Below are positions 45,230 through 56,900 of a stretch of 64,000 bases of DNA, piece after piece; the first letter of the stretch is position 1; every line of letters begins with the position of its first letter. The notes under the pieces were generated by a model. That model was not told where the DNA came from. It saw only the letters and a list, made by a program, of their open reading frames with translations, and did not search any database. This DNA is from Rachycentron canadum (lineage: Eukaryota; Chordata; Actinopteri; Carangiformes; Rachycentridae), in assembly GCA_038496675.1 (NCBI GenBank), contig CM076649.1, positions 20,565,422 through 20,629,421 of the forward strand. The letters are read 5' to 3'. Made by a program: the position numbers and the translations under genes.

Positions 45230-45570
45230 ACTCCTTACAACTTGCTAGCTAAACCCCATCGAGCTAGCGGCTAGCTAGCAGCACGTTCCAGCATGGTTGA
45301 CCAGAAAAGCAAACGTCGGTTAAAAGTGGAGCAGCTGAATCTTCCACCTCAAAATAACACCAGGTGTTGTTACACTGCGTTTTAAAAGGAAACACGCCCG
45401 AGCGCCGACAGGTATCTGTAGAGAAATAAGTGAATATTTCAGTCTACCCACCTGTCTGCCATGACAAACTGCTCCTCCACCCTCTGACTGCTTCTTCTTC
45501 GTGGCTTCTTTGACGCAGCTCACAGCGGCGTCAGAGCGCGTTACAGCCCCTTGCTGTCTCGGAGGGGAGA
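45230..45570. promoter_or_regulatory. CpG-enriched segment, candidate promoter / first exon of the let-7 host transcript
   Basis: CpG density is raised relative to the surroundings ('cgcccgagcgccgac', 'cacagcggcgtcagagcgcgtt'). On the minus strand a good splice donor (gacag|GTGGGTAG) ends an exon-like stretch at 45452, about 2.3 kb upstream of let-7a. On the plus strand another good donor (gacag|GTATCTGT) ends a stretch near 45412. This pattern suits a bidirectional promoter. Neither side shows a recognisable coding exon, so host-transcript identity is inference. Confidence 0.35.
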
Positions 45571-46360
45571 CTACAGCAATATCTCACACCCCAGTGAATG
45601 GCTCAATGCACTGGTCCTTTCATAAAGGAATAAATGCCAGTTGCACCCGTGTGCAGTACATCCAGACTGGTTATTTCCTGCAATGAATATCAAGGACCTT
45701 TATCTTGTTTCCTCTATCTAGTAAAATGAGATATAAAGTAAAGTGGCAGTGAACACACCATCCCTTCAATCGTTTAATCAAGTGGCGGTGGGAGCAGGTG
45801 GGATATATAAAAAAGAATGCATATCGTGCGAAAGCTTGTAGAAGAACACCGACTGCAGTGGAACATGACAGACAAATCATTCATCCACCCGTTATCTTTA
45901 CCGCTTATCCGTCAGGTTTGCAGGAGACAATCCCAGATAAATCAGGCAACCAATATATTTCTGACTGATGTTATCACAGACATTACAGTTGATTACTACA
46001 CATGTAGACCTGCTTGTGAATGAAATGTTTATTCAGAGATTACTCTATCAGCGGCTCCATTCATGAAAGAATGCAGGCTTTGTGGAGGAGTTTGATTGTT
46101 GTCCAAACCAGAATTTGCGCAACAATGTCTCTAACAGAAAGAATGGTTTACATTAACATTAATCTTCATGACTGGACAGTCTGGCGTCAAAGGCAATAAT
46201 GTTGATTGTAATGTCAACATCAAGCAAAACTGCCTGTACAGATGAATACCATTTAGCAGAGCCATGCACTGCCCGTGTTCCCAGGAACACCAGCAAACAA
46301 TAACATCCCTGACAGAGGTCAGTAGGCATAGACCAGGCCAAATATCCCACTCCAGTAGGG

Positions 46361-46612
46361 CAGCACAGGGGTGCAGTGGTTAGCACTGTGGCCTTTATAG
46401 AGTTTGCATGTTCTTTCTCTCTGCACCTGTGTTGGTTTCCTCCAGGTTCTCCAGCTTCCTCCCACTGTCCAAAGACATGCATGTGAGGATAACTGGAGAG
46501 TGTAAATTGCCTGTAGTTGTGAGTGTGATTGTGAATGGTTGTATGTCAGGCCTGTGATAGACTGGAGACCTGTCCAAGGTGTACCCCACCCTCACTCAGT
46601 GTCTGCTGGTTA
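46361..46612 (+). mobile_element. abundant teleost dispersed repeat, copy 2
   Basis: It starts 'cagcacaggggtgcagtggttagcactgtggcc' (a tRNA-like A-box region), then 'gagtttgcatgttct', 'cctccaggttctcc', 'ttcctcccactgtccaaagacatgca', 'gtgtgattgtgaatggttg' and 'gacctgtccaaggtgtaccccac'. The ATGGATGG tail seen in copy 1 is missing here. Confidence 0.85.
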
Positions 46613-47473
46613 AGACAATCAAACTGAAATAAGTCAAATTAGTCTCATTTTAACAAATCAATGTGGACTATGGTATAAACCCAAATACAACCTGGGTTCT
46701 AGGGTTATAGGTGGTCTACCAACAACACTCCTATCTTACAGACACTGGTGCTATGGTCCTGCCACTCTGCAGTTCACGTCTTGAAACTCGTGTGTGAGCC
46801 CATGTGCTCTGACTGTCTTGCGTCGTCCTCCAGGATGATGAAGGCTGTGCCACTTACGCCAAGGAGAAGCACACAGGATTCTCTCCAGCCTCTCCGTCAG
46901 TTGGCAGCATCTGAGCACTGTGCCCTCATTTCTCTTTTTGGCACATTGTGGCATGAATCCATTTTGCTTTCCTGTCCACCTTTAGGGAAGTTCTTTTAGT
47001 CAAGCTGGTATAAATGTTCTCAGAATGATGTCGCAGTACATAGTCAGTTATGGATTCCTCTTTTTATACAAGGGCAAATCTGTGAGGTGTTGGCTGGGGC
47101 TATACATCTGTGGCTATGGTTCATTGCATTGATACTTAGCCCTGTTGTCCTGTTAGCTGTACTTCTGATGGAACACAGCCCTAAATGCAAAGTGTCTGGC
47201 CACTTGTTTGCATAGTTTCCTTGATTGGGAGAATCACTCTGTCCTATTGGGTGACTTTAGTGGCTAGACATCAACTAGACATCTTTTTGAGAATATGTCT
47301 GCGATAACCATATTACCATACCATATTTATATCCCAGATCCCAGAGACATGTACTTTTTGCACGTTTACAACCTGACCTGCTTCCTTGGACCTGTAGTTC
47401 TCACAGTTCACACAATGCATCTACTTACTAACAACTGAGTGGAAGCAGTTACTCCTGGAGCAAACAATTGCAT

Positions 47474-47938
47474 TTAAAACACATGGTTTATCCCCCTTTT
47501 TTCACACGTGTGGGTCTGTGTACAAAGAGTTTTCTCATGAGTGTTGGCACAGAAATCAGATAAAAGAACACATGGTTTGCGACTCGGCTCATTTAGCAAC
47601 AGTGTCCATGCACCTTTGTAAACAGGATCAGTATAAGCTGTGTGACCATCACGTTTTACATTAGTCAGCTGAGAAGCCAAAAGCAAAGCTATCAAAAGGT
47701 TAGGTATGTTGGTTTGGCAGAGTTTCCACAGTGCACCAAAACCATGGGCCGCACCAAATGTGTATCTGGAATCAAAAATGTTTGGAATCTGAAAGAGAGT
47801 TTGCAACATATTGGGCCCAGATGACGCAGCTCTGTCCTCCCAGGTGATGTAAGCCAGTGCTGGCAGGTCCTCGTGGCCAGAAATATTAGAGGTGGAAAGA
47901 ATGCTCACCTTGTAGCCTGATGTACAAGCAGCTGTCAT
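47474..47938 (-). pseudogene. endogenous retrovirus-like pol relic (RNase H region)
   Basis: A 154-codon minus-strand frame contains a stretch resembling retroviral RNase H: 'DSRYTFGAAHGFGALWK' (the usual D-S-R-Y-A-F-G-V-A-H block with the catalytic aspartate), then 'DGHTAYTDPVYKG' (the HT...DPVSKGN block) about 40 residues on. The surrounding pol, integrase, gag and env regions and LTRs were not recognised nearby. It is an isolated, decayed fragment with no coding function inferred. Confidence 0.7.
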
Positions 47939-48389
47939 GTGATGTGATCATCCCATGGTGACTGACCCTGGAGACAACTCTCCCAGGTCACCATGGTAGG
48001 CTCTGGAAGCTGTGATATTTCTCCTGGAGTTTCATGCTGTGCTCTTGCTTCGACTGGTGCAGGTCTATCTGTGATTTCCTCTCCCTATTTGTCTTAGACA
48101 GTTACGAGCATCACAACAGTCTCTGCCTCTCCAGCCTTTCTTCTCCTGCAGCCTTGTTTGTTTCTGTCTGATCCCTGGAAAGCTACCAAATCCATACGAA
48201 ATGGTTCCTTTCCCCCTTCACTCCTGTTTCTATTTGTTCTGTTGTTGCTCTTACCGCTGCCAATTTAGTCATACTTAGACACATTCAAACTTGTGTCAAA
48301 TTAATATTTTCACTATCTATTGAAATAGCTTTGTTAAAGATGACAAATGAAGGACCTGCTCCTGCTTGCTGCTGACTCTGGGGAAAGTG

Positions 48390-48985
48390 TGATCCATCAT
48401 ATTACTGCCCCATGGTTCCATCCTGGAGCCAGTCCTTTTCAGCCCATACATGTTCCCTCTCAGGTACATCTGCATTACATCTCCTGCCATTTCAAAGCTG
48501 ATGATTCACTCCTGCACCTAGCTTCTAGATCTATGCTTTGGCTCCATATTTCTTGTACAGGGGGTTCAGGAGAAACAGGTCAGACGTCATCTCCAAAGGC
48601 AAAGAAAGGACAAAAGACTTTTCCTCTGGGATCTCTATCGTACGTCCAGCGATCAAGACTAAAACTAAAAGGTGAGAGGCTTTGCTGCTGCTGCTCCATA
48701 CTGATGGAGCTGGTTGCCATCAGATATCAGATGTGCTCCTTTATCTCTGTTTTTAAACTCAGATTTTTTTTTTTCTCTGGCCTTTTTAACTCACTTATGT
48801 ACGTAATCGTGTATTTAGTCCTTGCTGTTTTCTCATTTGTGTTTCTATGTTTAGAACGCCTTCCTTGTTTTACTTACTTCATACATCTGTTTTAGTATAG
48901 TATTTTAATGTGCTTCGTACTGCACCTTGATCAGCTCAAGGTGTGTTTAAATGAGCTTTAGAAATAAAATTGAAAACATACTGTT
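48390..48985 (+). mobile_element. LINE fragment (reverse transcriptase and tail)
   Basis: The plus strand near 48411-48480 reads 'GSILEPVLFSPYMFPLR', matching the GSILGPLLFSLYM-type RT block that precedes the YADD box. The 'AKADDSLLHL'-like stretch near 48490 (frame 48347-48895) is the YADDTQLYL equivalent. The end near 48930-48985 ('aaggtgtgtttaaatgagctttagaaataaaattg') is a LINE-type tail. Interrupted by stops and deletions. Confidence 0.7.
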
Positions 48986-49936
48986 TTGAGAGGGGAGACT
49001 AACGCCAGTGGACTGTCTGTTAGAAACTGCAAATTCATATTCCCTCCTTTCCACAAGGAGACACCAAGTGGTGGCTCCTCACTATATGAAGTACCTCCTC
49101 CCACCTTACAGATAGAGACCAGGGTGAGGACATTTCCAAACTCCTACACCTTGTTAGGTTCTAGTTGCTGTCATGTGTCTTTGTGAATTTCCTTTATTTT
49201 TCTGTTGAGATGATTTGAATTGATATTCTTTGTTCTACACTTTAATCATGGAGTGAAGCTAATTATTTGAAACATTTATGGCACGCCTGTGTGCAGTAAT
49301 TATGATTTCAGATATGCCAGGTTAATATTATAATGGTCTCTCCTTTGTTTTAGAACCATGGCAAGCATCATGGAAATCAACCCTAGTTTCCTAGTTTGTG
49401 GCTTCAATTTGACCCTTTAATGCCCGGCTGGTTCTAAGGCTTCCATCAGTGGTTTCATCCCATGCTACAGTGGAAACATCCATCCCAACACTGTTCAACT
49501 AAAATCTTTGTGGAGAATAACAATCACAACTCAAACAGAACAAGTTGCTCTCCTAACATTTCATACCATCTATCTTTCTTGGTTATGGCTAGGAGTCACT
49601 GGCCACTCCAAGTCCACGAAGCAGAGATGTGGAGAAACAAGATCTTACCATGAAAGTCCACCACCCCCACACGTTTCTCTCGTTTCATGATGTAATGCAT
49701 TGAAAAGAAAACACTCAGCACATACAGCTTGCAGTCACTTGTGTTTAATTCTGTAAGAAGTAGCCTGCTGTAAAATGAAAAAATAGTGCTTGGTGAAAAT
49801 TGCCCACAGTCTCATGTCCAGACTGACATCCTTCATATTATCGTCATTAGTGTTTCACATTCAACATGTGTCTACATTTCACTGCGTCCATACATGAGAC
49901 ATGAGGTGAGAGGCAGCCCCCGTCTTGTCTCAACAG

Positions 49937-49937
<1 letters not shown>

Positions 49938-49994
<57 letters not shown>

Positions 49995-49995
49995 N

Positions 49996-50042
<47 letters not shown>
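49938..50042. repeat. (CA)n microsatellite, ~52 units
   Basis: Long uninterrupted CA array with a single N at 49995, probably a sequencing or assembly ambiguity. It may lie within the ptpdc1 3' UTR. Confidence 0.97.
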
Positions 50043-50045
<3 letters not shown>

Positions 50046-50840
50046 GAGCAGACTAGTCCAGACAGATCAGCTCAGTTGAGGCAGCTTTTAGCTAAATATG
50101 AGAGTAGAGGCAGATTGACGTTTTTTTGTTCTCTTTTTTTACAAATGCACGTACAGAAGAGTACAGTGAGTTTTTGGTGCACACAGTATTAAGGACATAA
50201 AATTGATTGGAAAAACAAATGCAGTGTGGTCTGTTGAGTTTGCATCGCCATAACAATAGCCACAGTTTGCATTCAACTCTAAGAAAACAGCTTACATTCT
50301 AAAGGAACAAAGCAACCTTGCAAGTTGTTGTCAGGTTATGGTTGTTAAGACTAATTTCTGCATTTCAAATAAGATCTGAATAAATAAGACACATTGTAGC
50401 ATCTGCACAGTGTAAAACATCATTTGGTTTAAATAAGACCCCCCCCCACCCACAAAACAGCTTTAACAGCTGAGTTACACATTTAAATAACATTACATTA
50501 ACATCACGAGAGTGTTTCTCAGGCATTTCCTACTACAGCTATAAGAGCTACATAACAAAAGCAACATTGTGTCCCTCACAAATATTACAGTAGAACAAAT
50601 GACAAACAAACAAGCACAGTGGCACATTAACACAGAATGGCAGTGCTTAGAGTCTATTAAGCGCTTCAAAGAACAACAAAATCCTAAATCTTCATATTAC
50701 AAATCTTCAATCTTGAAAGATAAAAGATTGGCAGATTTCATTAAAATATGATGCAAGGAACTGGCTTCAAATACAGTAATGCCCAGTGAGAGTGGATTTA
50801 TAATTCTTCCTCTTGTCAGGCTGATCACGTTGAGGCTAGA

Positions 50841-50954
50841 TCAGGACTCTTCATTCACTTCCATAGCTTTGTCATGCAGTTCATGAAGAATGGGAGTCAG
50901 GATTGCTTTCAGTGTCATGTATAAAGACTCAGTCTTCTCTGAAGCAGGGTCAAT
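50841..50954 (-). CDS. ptpdc1: ptpdc1 coding exon 9 (terminal)
   Basis: 114 nt, IDPASEKTESLYMTLKAIL to NEES then TGA. Acceptor TCTGTAG. Aligns in length with the human C-terminus through the 'YxTLK' block, then diverges. Confidence 0.92.
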   Translation of the reverse strand: MDPASEKTESLYMTLKAILTPILHELHDKAMEVNEES

Positions 50955-53900
50955 CTACAGATACAAGAAGACAAACCAATTCATGCAAACGCATCTAATT
51001 AAAATACACACCTTAATGTATTCAGTTTACTGCTAATGTCAGTATTCACCTTAGTAAACCCTTTTATTATTTGGTTGAGAAAACTTGTCTCCACTTCTTC
51101 AGGCATTGGCAGGAGATGAGCAGCACAGTCGAGGATACAGAGCAAAGTGAGCCGGTGTCCCTGAGGGATGGATGAAAACCAGGTCACATCAAAACAAGTA
51201 TTTGTATAGAAGTATTTGAATAAAAAAATAGAAATTTAAGATTAAATTCAATTGGACCAGTGTGTTTACAAAGAAAGGTAAATATGAAGGTGTGGACCTC
51301 TGTCAACTGCGTTTCTGAGAATATATTCATGACAGCAGACTTACCAGAAGCTGGTTGAGTTAGATGGTGGGTGTTCAAAGTGCACAAATGTATCCCTTCT
51401 TTAGGCAACAAAAAAAGTCTAAAGGTCGACCTCCATGTGGTCTCTGATTATAAAGCAGGTCTAGGTTCTATATTAATACAGTGAAAGTATCAAAGGTCTC
51501 AGTCCACAGAGAAATGCTCACAGCCTGTTTTCAGAAACTGAGCCTTAAAACCAGCTGTCAGGACTTCTGGGACTTTGTGATGTCATGACAAAGCAGTCAC
51601 CGCCCTCAGCCACGGCCCAATCCCCGCCCACCTGGACCCACCATCCAACCATGAAGGATTATTTTTCTGAGTGTTCTCCTAAAATCTGCTATAATTTTAT
51701 TGGATCAGAAAACAGATGTTTTTCACCTGTTGACCCTGATTTCACTAGAGCTCCAGAGAGATGCCTGAGAGATGGAATCTTGTAATCTTCTCATGGACAT
51801 CAAAACTTCAAATTAAATACTGTCAATATGTAAAATATGGTCTTGTTTTGGTTAAAAGAAAGAAAAAAAGTCTGAAGTTCTGTATCAAACTAAACCACAA
51901 AATGTTTACTCATGCTGTAGTAAGTACAAATGGATTTTGAGTAAGACTATATATTTTGTCAAAACAGCTCATTTTGATATAGCATTTTCCCACAGTGCAA
52001 AAAGTGTGAGCAGAGGTGATCTTGTCAATAGCTCTGAAATATTTTGGTCAAACACATGTTTACAAAGTTTGCTGTGTTGTGACCTACAAGTTTCATTGAT
52101 TGTGACACATGTAGCTGTTTCCTGTTACTATGTACATCCAGTTACAGAGATGTCTGAAACAAAGCTGAACATTAGGTCAGAGGAGTGTTACCCGCGTTTG
52201 TTTCTCTGTACCTTTTCCAGTGAGTTCAGAGCGTTCTCTGGGTTTACGTTCTTCCCACTCAGAGCTTTTATGTCCTCGCTGCTGATGACTGGGTCCTTGA
52301 GCTGCTCCAGCCACGACCACATCAGACTGGAGAGGACCAGAGGATCTCTCTCCATGCACAGCCTTTCCCAGGCCCCCTCCCTGGAGTTCAGCTCTGTCTG
52401 TAGATCACAGCAAAGAGCGTTCTCACAATGAACTGGCTGATATGAGGCATCAAAAAATACAGCTTTAAATCAGAACAATAACTAAAATCTACTACTGTTA
52501 CACAGCTCATGACAATTCACCAATAAATATGGGCTTTATCTATGCTGTATGGCATAAAATTATATTTGTCATACTCATATTGAACTGTGGACAAAAGAAT
52601 AAAAACATTCTGAACTCTAGCTTAACATCTGAGCAGGGTAATGTGCCACAGTGCACATCAGTACAATGAGTTAAAGCCTCTCTTGCAGTATTGGAGAGGA
52701 GGAGGAAGGCTCTTACGAACAAACCAAAGCACATCAGGCTGCTGATGTCCCAGATGTGCAGGCTGGAGTCTGAGAGAGAGCCTGTGTAGCACAGGATGTT
52801 ACAATTTCACCATTACATTTACAAATGGGGATGAAATTCTGCCGTATCTCATGCTGGCAGCACAACTTCTCTGAACTAACATCACAGCTGCTCTGAGGCA
52901 CGTCCGTTTTCTCTTTAGCTTTACTGGTGTTTATAGTTTGTCAGTCTTATCTTTGTGTAGAACAATAAAGCACATAAGCTGGTGGACTGACAGAGTGAGA
53001 TGACAGAGTCTGAAATTAGCCTCTTTTGTTACAATTTTTAAAAATAGTCAACAGTTCAGCAGTGGAAACTCAGTGTAAGTGTCAGTTTCACTTGTAGTTG
53101 TTTAGAGTATGAGGATGTGTCGCTGTGTTCAATGCTCTGTCCTTACATCCTGCTGCTCTGCTGTCACAATGTTGCAGTCACACTTTCCCCAGAGTCACAC
53201 GAAAACATCCGATTAGAAAACTTTACTCATAAGTGATCAAGAACTCCAGCTGGGGAAATCAGGTTTATCTGTTCTTCTACCCCGATCACACACAAAACGA
53301 GCTGTGGTGCTACATCATACAGCAGAGGTCACTACTACATGTTAACAAGGTGAGGTGTGATTCAGCTCAGCAGCTGACTGACGGATCCATCACACTGTTT
53401 GTTCCTGCAGCAGGTCACAATGTGAGGAAAACATCAAAGTTTGCTCAAGTTGGTCTCACTCAGGCTTTTATATATATATGTGTATATATAGAGAATATTA
53501 AGTTTGTTGGTTGGATGTAAGCGGTACAGATAGTGGAAGGATGAAGTCTGCACTGAGGTAAATTAAAGGAAAGAAAGTAAGACTCAAATAGAAATAGAAT
53601 TAAAATAGAAAACAATTTAAGACCATTGTCACAGTCACACTGGCCAAAGAATGGTGAAGTCTAAAGGTATTTAATAACTAAATGAATATTGATATTTATA
53701 TCACATTTCCATCAGGACTACTATCAGGGTTTTTATGGGTAAAATTTCCAGTGATATAATTAAATCCTGACATTGTAGCAGATGATTGAATTGATGACAC
53801 ACGTTTTGCTAATTGTGAGCTAGCCACTGTAGCCACTGCTCTGCCTACAGCCACATACACAGAGAAAGCACAAAAATACTGTCTCATACTTTTTCTGGGA

Positions 53901-56900
53901 AAGTGAACTTTTTGCTTTTAGACTTTAAAGGCTATAAATATCCTCTCTAAAGAAATCTGCACCAGATATCTGATGAACTCTGACCCGGTGGCAATCCAAG
54001 TCAGATGAAATGTTGACTGCCAGTCAATACCACAATGCACTGCAGCATTCAATATGGGACATTTAAAGCGGCTTCTCAGATAAACAGCACAGTGCTTTAG
54101 TGGTTTTGTATTACTCTGTGTTACTACACAGGTGTATTTGCTTGCATGTTATGGTGGAACCTACCTGCCACATTGAAACCTTGGCAGCCAGGTCTTTATC
54201 TGTCAGGTCCATGGCCAGAACTTTGGCCACCAGCAGGCGCCTGCTCTCTGGACAGAGCTCCGACTGGAGGCTGATGAAGGGAACCTCTGTGACATTCTCT
54301 CTCTCTGTTTCACCCGCTAACACGTCCACATCTGACTGCTCCTCACTGGTTACATGTCTGCCCCTGGATGATGATGGCAATGTGGCGTTACAGTGGGATT
54401 TCCTTCCCTGCTCTGACAGATCTAAAGACAAGCTCTGACGGCCCTTATGTAGCTTCTTTTTTACAAAAGGAGACACAGTGTCTTGCTCTGCTTCTGTATT
54501 TGGGTCCTGAATGCTGATGTCCTGAGGAGAGAGATCATAAGATCTTGGAGCTTTACAGCCTGGAAGGCTGCTGTGGGACAGCGAGCGTTTGATCAGGCAG
54601 CTGATTTGCTTGTTGCTCTTAATTTTTTCAAAATTATGATGCTGTGGTTCAAGTTTGTGAAGGACAGAATCACTGAGGCTCCTCCTGTTAGACAGAGAGG
54701 ATCTTTGAGGGCTCTCTACACTCTGCTGGATCCACAGAGGGTCGAGGTCATTATCACTGATGAGAGGCTGATCATGCAAAGGTCTGGACTGCAGAGCTGG
54801 TGGGTTGAGTGGATGAGATAAACAAAGTGGAACAGGAATCCCCTTCCCTCTCATCTCCTTCCCCAGCTGCTGAAGGGCCTGCTGGGACACAGTCTTTTCT
54901 ACCTCCGCGGTGAGGTCAGGTATCTCCAACCACTCGTCCTCAATCACCACTTGTCTGTTGGCTGCGATGTCGATGAGGAGCCTGCATACCAGTTGGACAA
55001 TTTTTGGCACATTCTTCATCTGCCGAGCCTCGTAGCCATGCAGCAGGTGCCGCTGCCTTGTGAGGTACTGGGACAAGGTGACGGCACTCGCTTTTGGTTC
55101 TGCACAGGAGAAGACGCTTCGTAGAGGAACCAGGAACTGGGCAAACTCCCTGACGCACAGCAGTTGGCCTCTGGTCTGGATGGAGTTGGGTCTCTTGGCT
55201 CGCACAAACAGGATGGCTTGGTCAGCACTCATTCGGGACGTGAAGACCAAGTAGCAGGCCAACAACACACCTACACAAAGACAAATAAAAAAAAATTTAT
55301 AAAAAAAAACCCCAACTGATATTTTTTACAAGCACACATGAGGTTTGAAAGGGGGATTCCAAGTTGCCGGTGCAATGAACCTGTTCTTCCAAGACCAGCG
55401 TGGCAGTGGACGGCCATTTTCCCCTCTTGGACAGCAAACGACATGACTTTCACCATGTCGAGGATTGTAGTCAGAGACGCCACACCATAGTCTTTCCAGC
55501 CAAAGTTGTAGTAATAGACTGAAACACACAAAGCCAGAGGAATGAATTTAGAGCCCGTCATTTAGCTACACAACAAAGTGTCTTTTACGTCCTTCAGTTT
55601 AGCATTGTGCTCCTATAACATTATCTGACTCATGATGGATCAGTGGAGTCAGAGATTGTCTGTTTATCTTCTTTGTGCATAAGACATGGTGACAATACAG
55701 AAAAAGTGGATTATCTGTTCTGTGGGCTGTTTTGTTTTTGGACTGCTTATCTAGAAAACAACAAGGTTTTTTCAGTTTTGCTTTATGGAATATAAAAGCT
55801 CAATATCTCAATAAGATTTGTCAAAGCACTTTGAGCTGCATCTTGTGTAAGAAAATTGGTATATAAATATCATTTATTATTATTTATCTCTTTATACATA
55901 TTTCATGGCTGCACCTGATTTGTGACCACACACTGTTAACTGCGAGAGACACCAGCTGGTTTGAACCACAGTTCAAGAACCAGAGCTAATCAGGTGGAAC
56001 GTTTGTGAGCAGGTCTGTCGAGAGTTGTTTGTTCATAAAACCTGAGAGTGAAGTTATTCAAAATGCTCTGATGCTTTGATGAGGTGAGTGAGGTAAAGAT
56101 CTCAAGAGAGCTTGTTAGGAAGAGCCCTCCTAAGACATGACATGACGAATCCCTTGGTACTCGGTTACTAAGAAGCAGATCACATTCTGCAAAACACAAC
56201 AATGAAAATGTTAAATCTAGCTTAGTCTGGAGTGACACAAACCATTCTAAAAGTGGCGTATTGTATGTATGTATATACACTTTAGAGGGAGAGAGGGACA
56301 TTATTAGACATGTTGATCTTTTACTGCAATGAAATTACTGTCTGTAAAGTTCCACCAGACATGTTTTAAACTGTGTGAAAAATCCTCTGCTATGATAAAT
56401 GTTTGGTTTAACATGGTTTTCACCAATAAAAAAGGTCTGAAGTACATTTTCTTTGAGTTCCTGGTTCAGAAACCAGGATCAGACCTCAAGCCCCAGCCAC
56501 CACCTGCTTGCTCCAGGTTGGCAGGTGAAAGAGCAGAGAGGATGAAGATGGTTAGAGGAGGAAACATCAGAGTCTCAGCCACATGTTTGAGCCTCAGTCA
56601 GACCCAGACTCAGATCAGGAGTCTGTTGAGACCAGAATCAGAGACCAGCAGACGTATCAGAACAGTTAGTGTAGTTAGCCTCTAATTATGACTACTAAAG
56701 TAGTGTTTATAGCATTATTAGACCTTATTTGGCTCCATACATGCTTCATGTGTCTAGCTATTTAAAGTGTAAATGTCTATCGGAGAGCAGGGTTATCACA
56801 AAGGAAGGAATTTCACCCGCAGTCATTTAGAATGGCTCAATAGTGCAGTGCATATGGTTTAAGCGACATCTGTCACATATATGTACACACTCTGTTAGTG

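Larger units (their letters stand above)
43137..50840. other. interval between let-7a and the ptpdc1 stop
   Basis: No complete protein gene was recognised. It probably contains the upstream part of the let-7 primary transcript and the ptpdc1 3' UTR (no boundary visible). Repeats and relics are listed separately. Confidence 0.55.

Noticed and set aside
45298..45389. Plus-strand start MVDQKSKRRLKVEQLNLPP as a first coding exon
   Set aside because: The frame ends after 30 codons, the internal donor is weak (GTGTTG), and no downstream exon was recognised. Kept only as part of the candidate promoter segment.
49786..50079. His/Thr and Cys/Val repeat peptides
   Set aside because: Translations of the (CA)n microsatellite; the same applies at 2197-2558.
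51937..52431. Plus-strand 164-codon frame
   Set aside because: Overlaps ptpdc1 exon 7 in antisense; no domain and no splice support.
54100..54821. Plus-strand frames of 112 codons each
   Set aside because: Antisense shadows of ptpdc1 exon 6.
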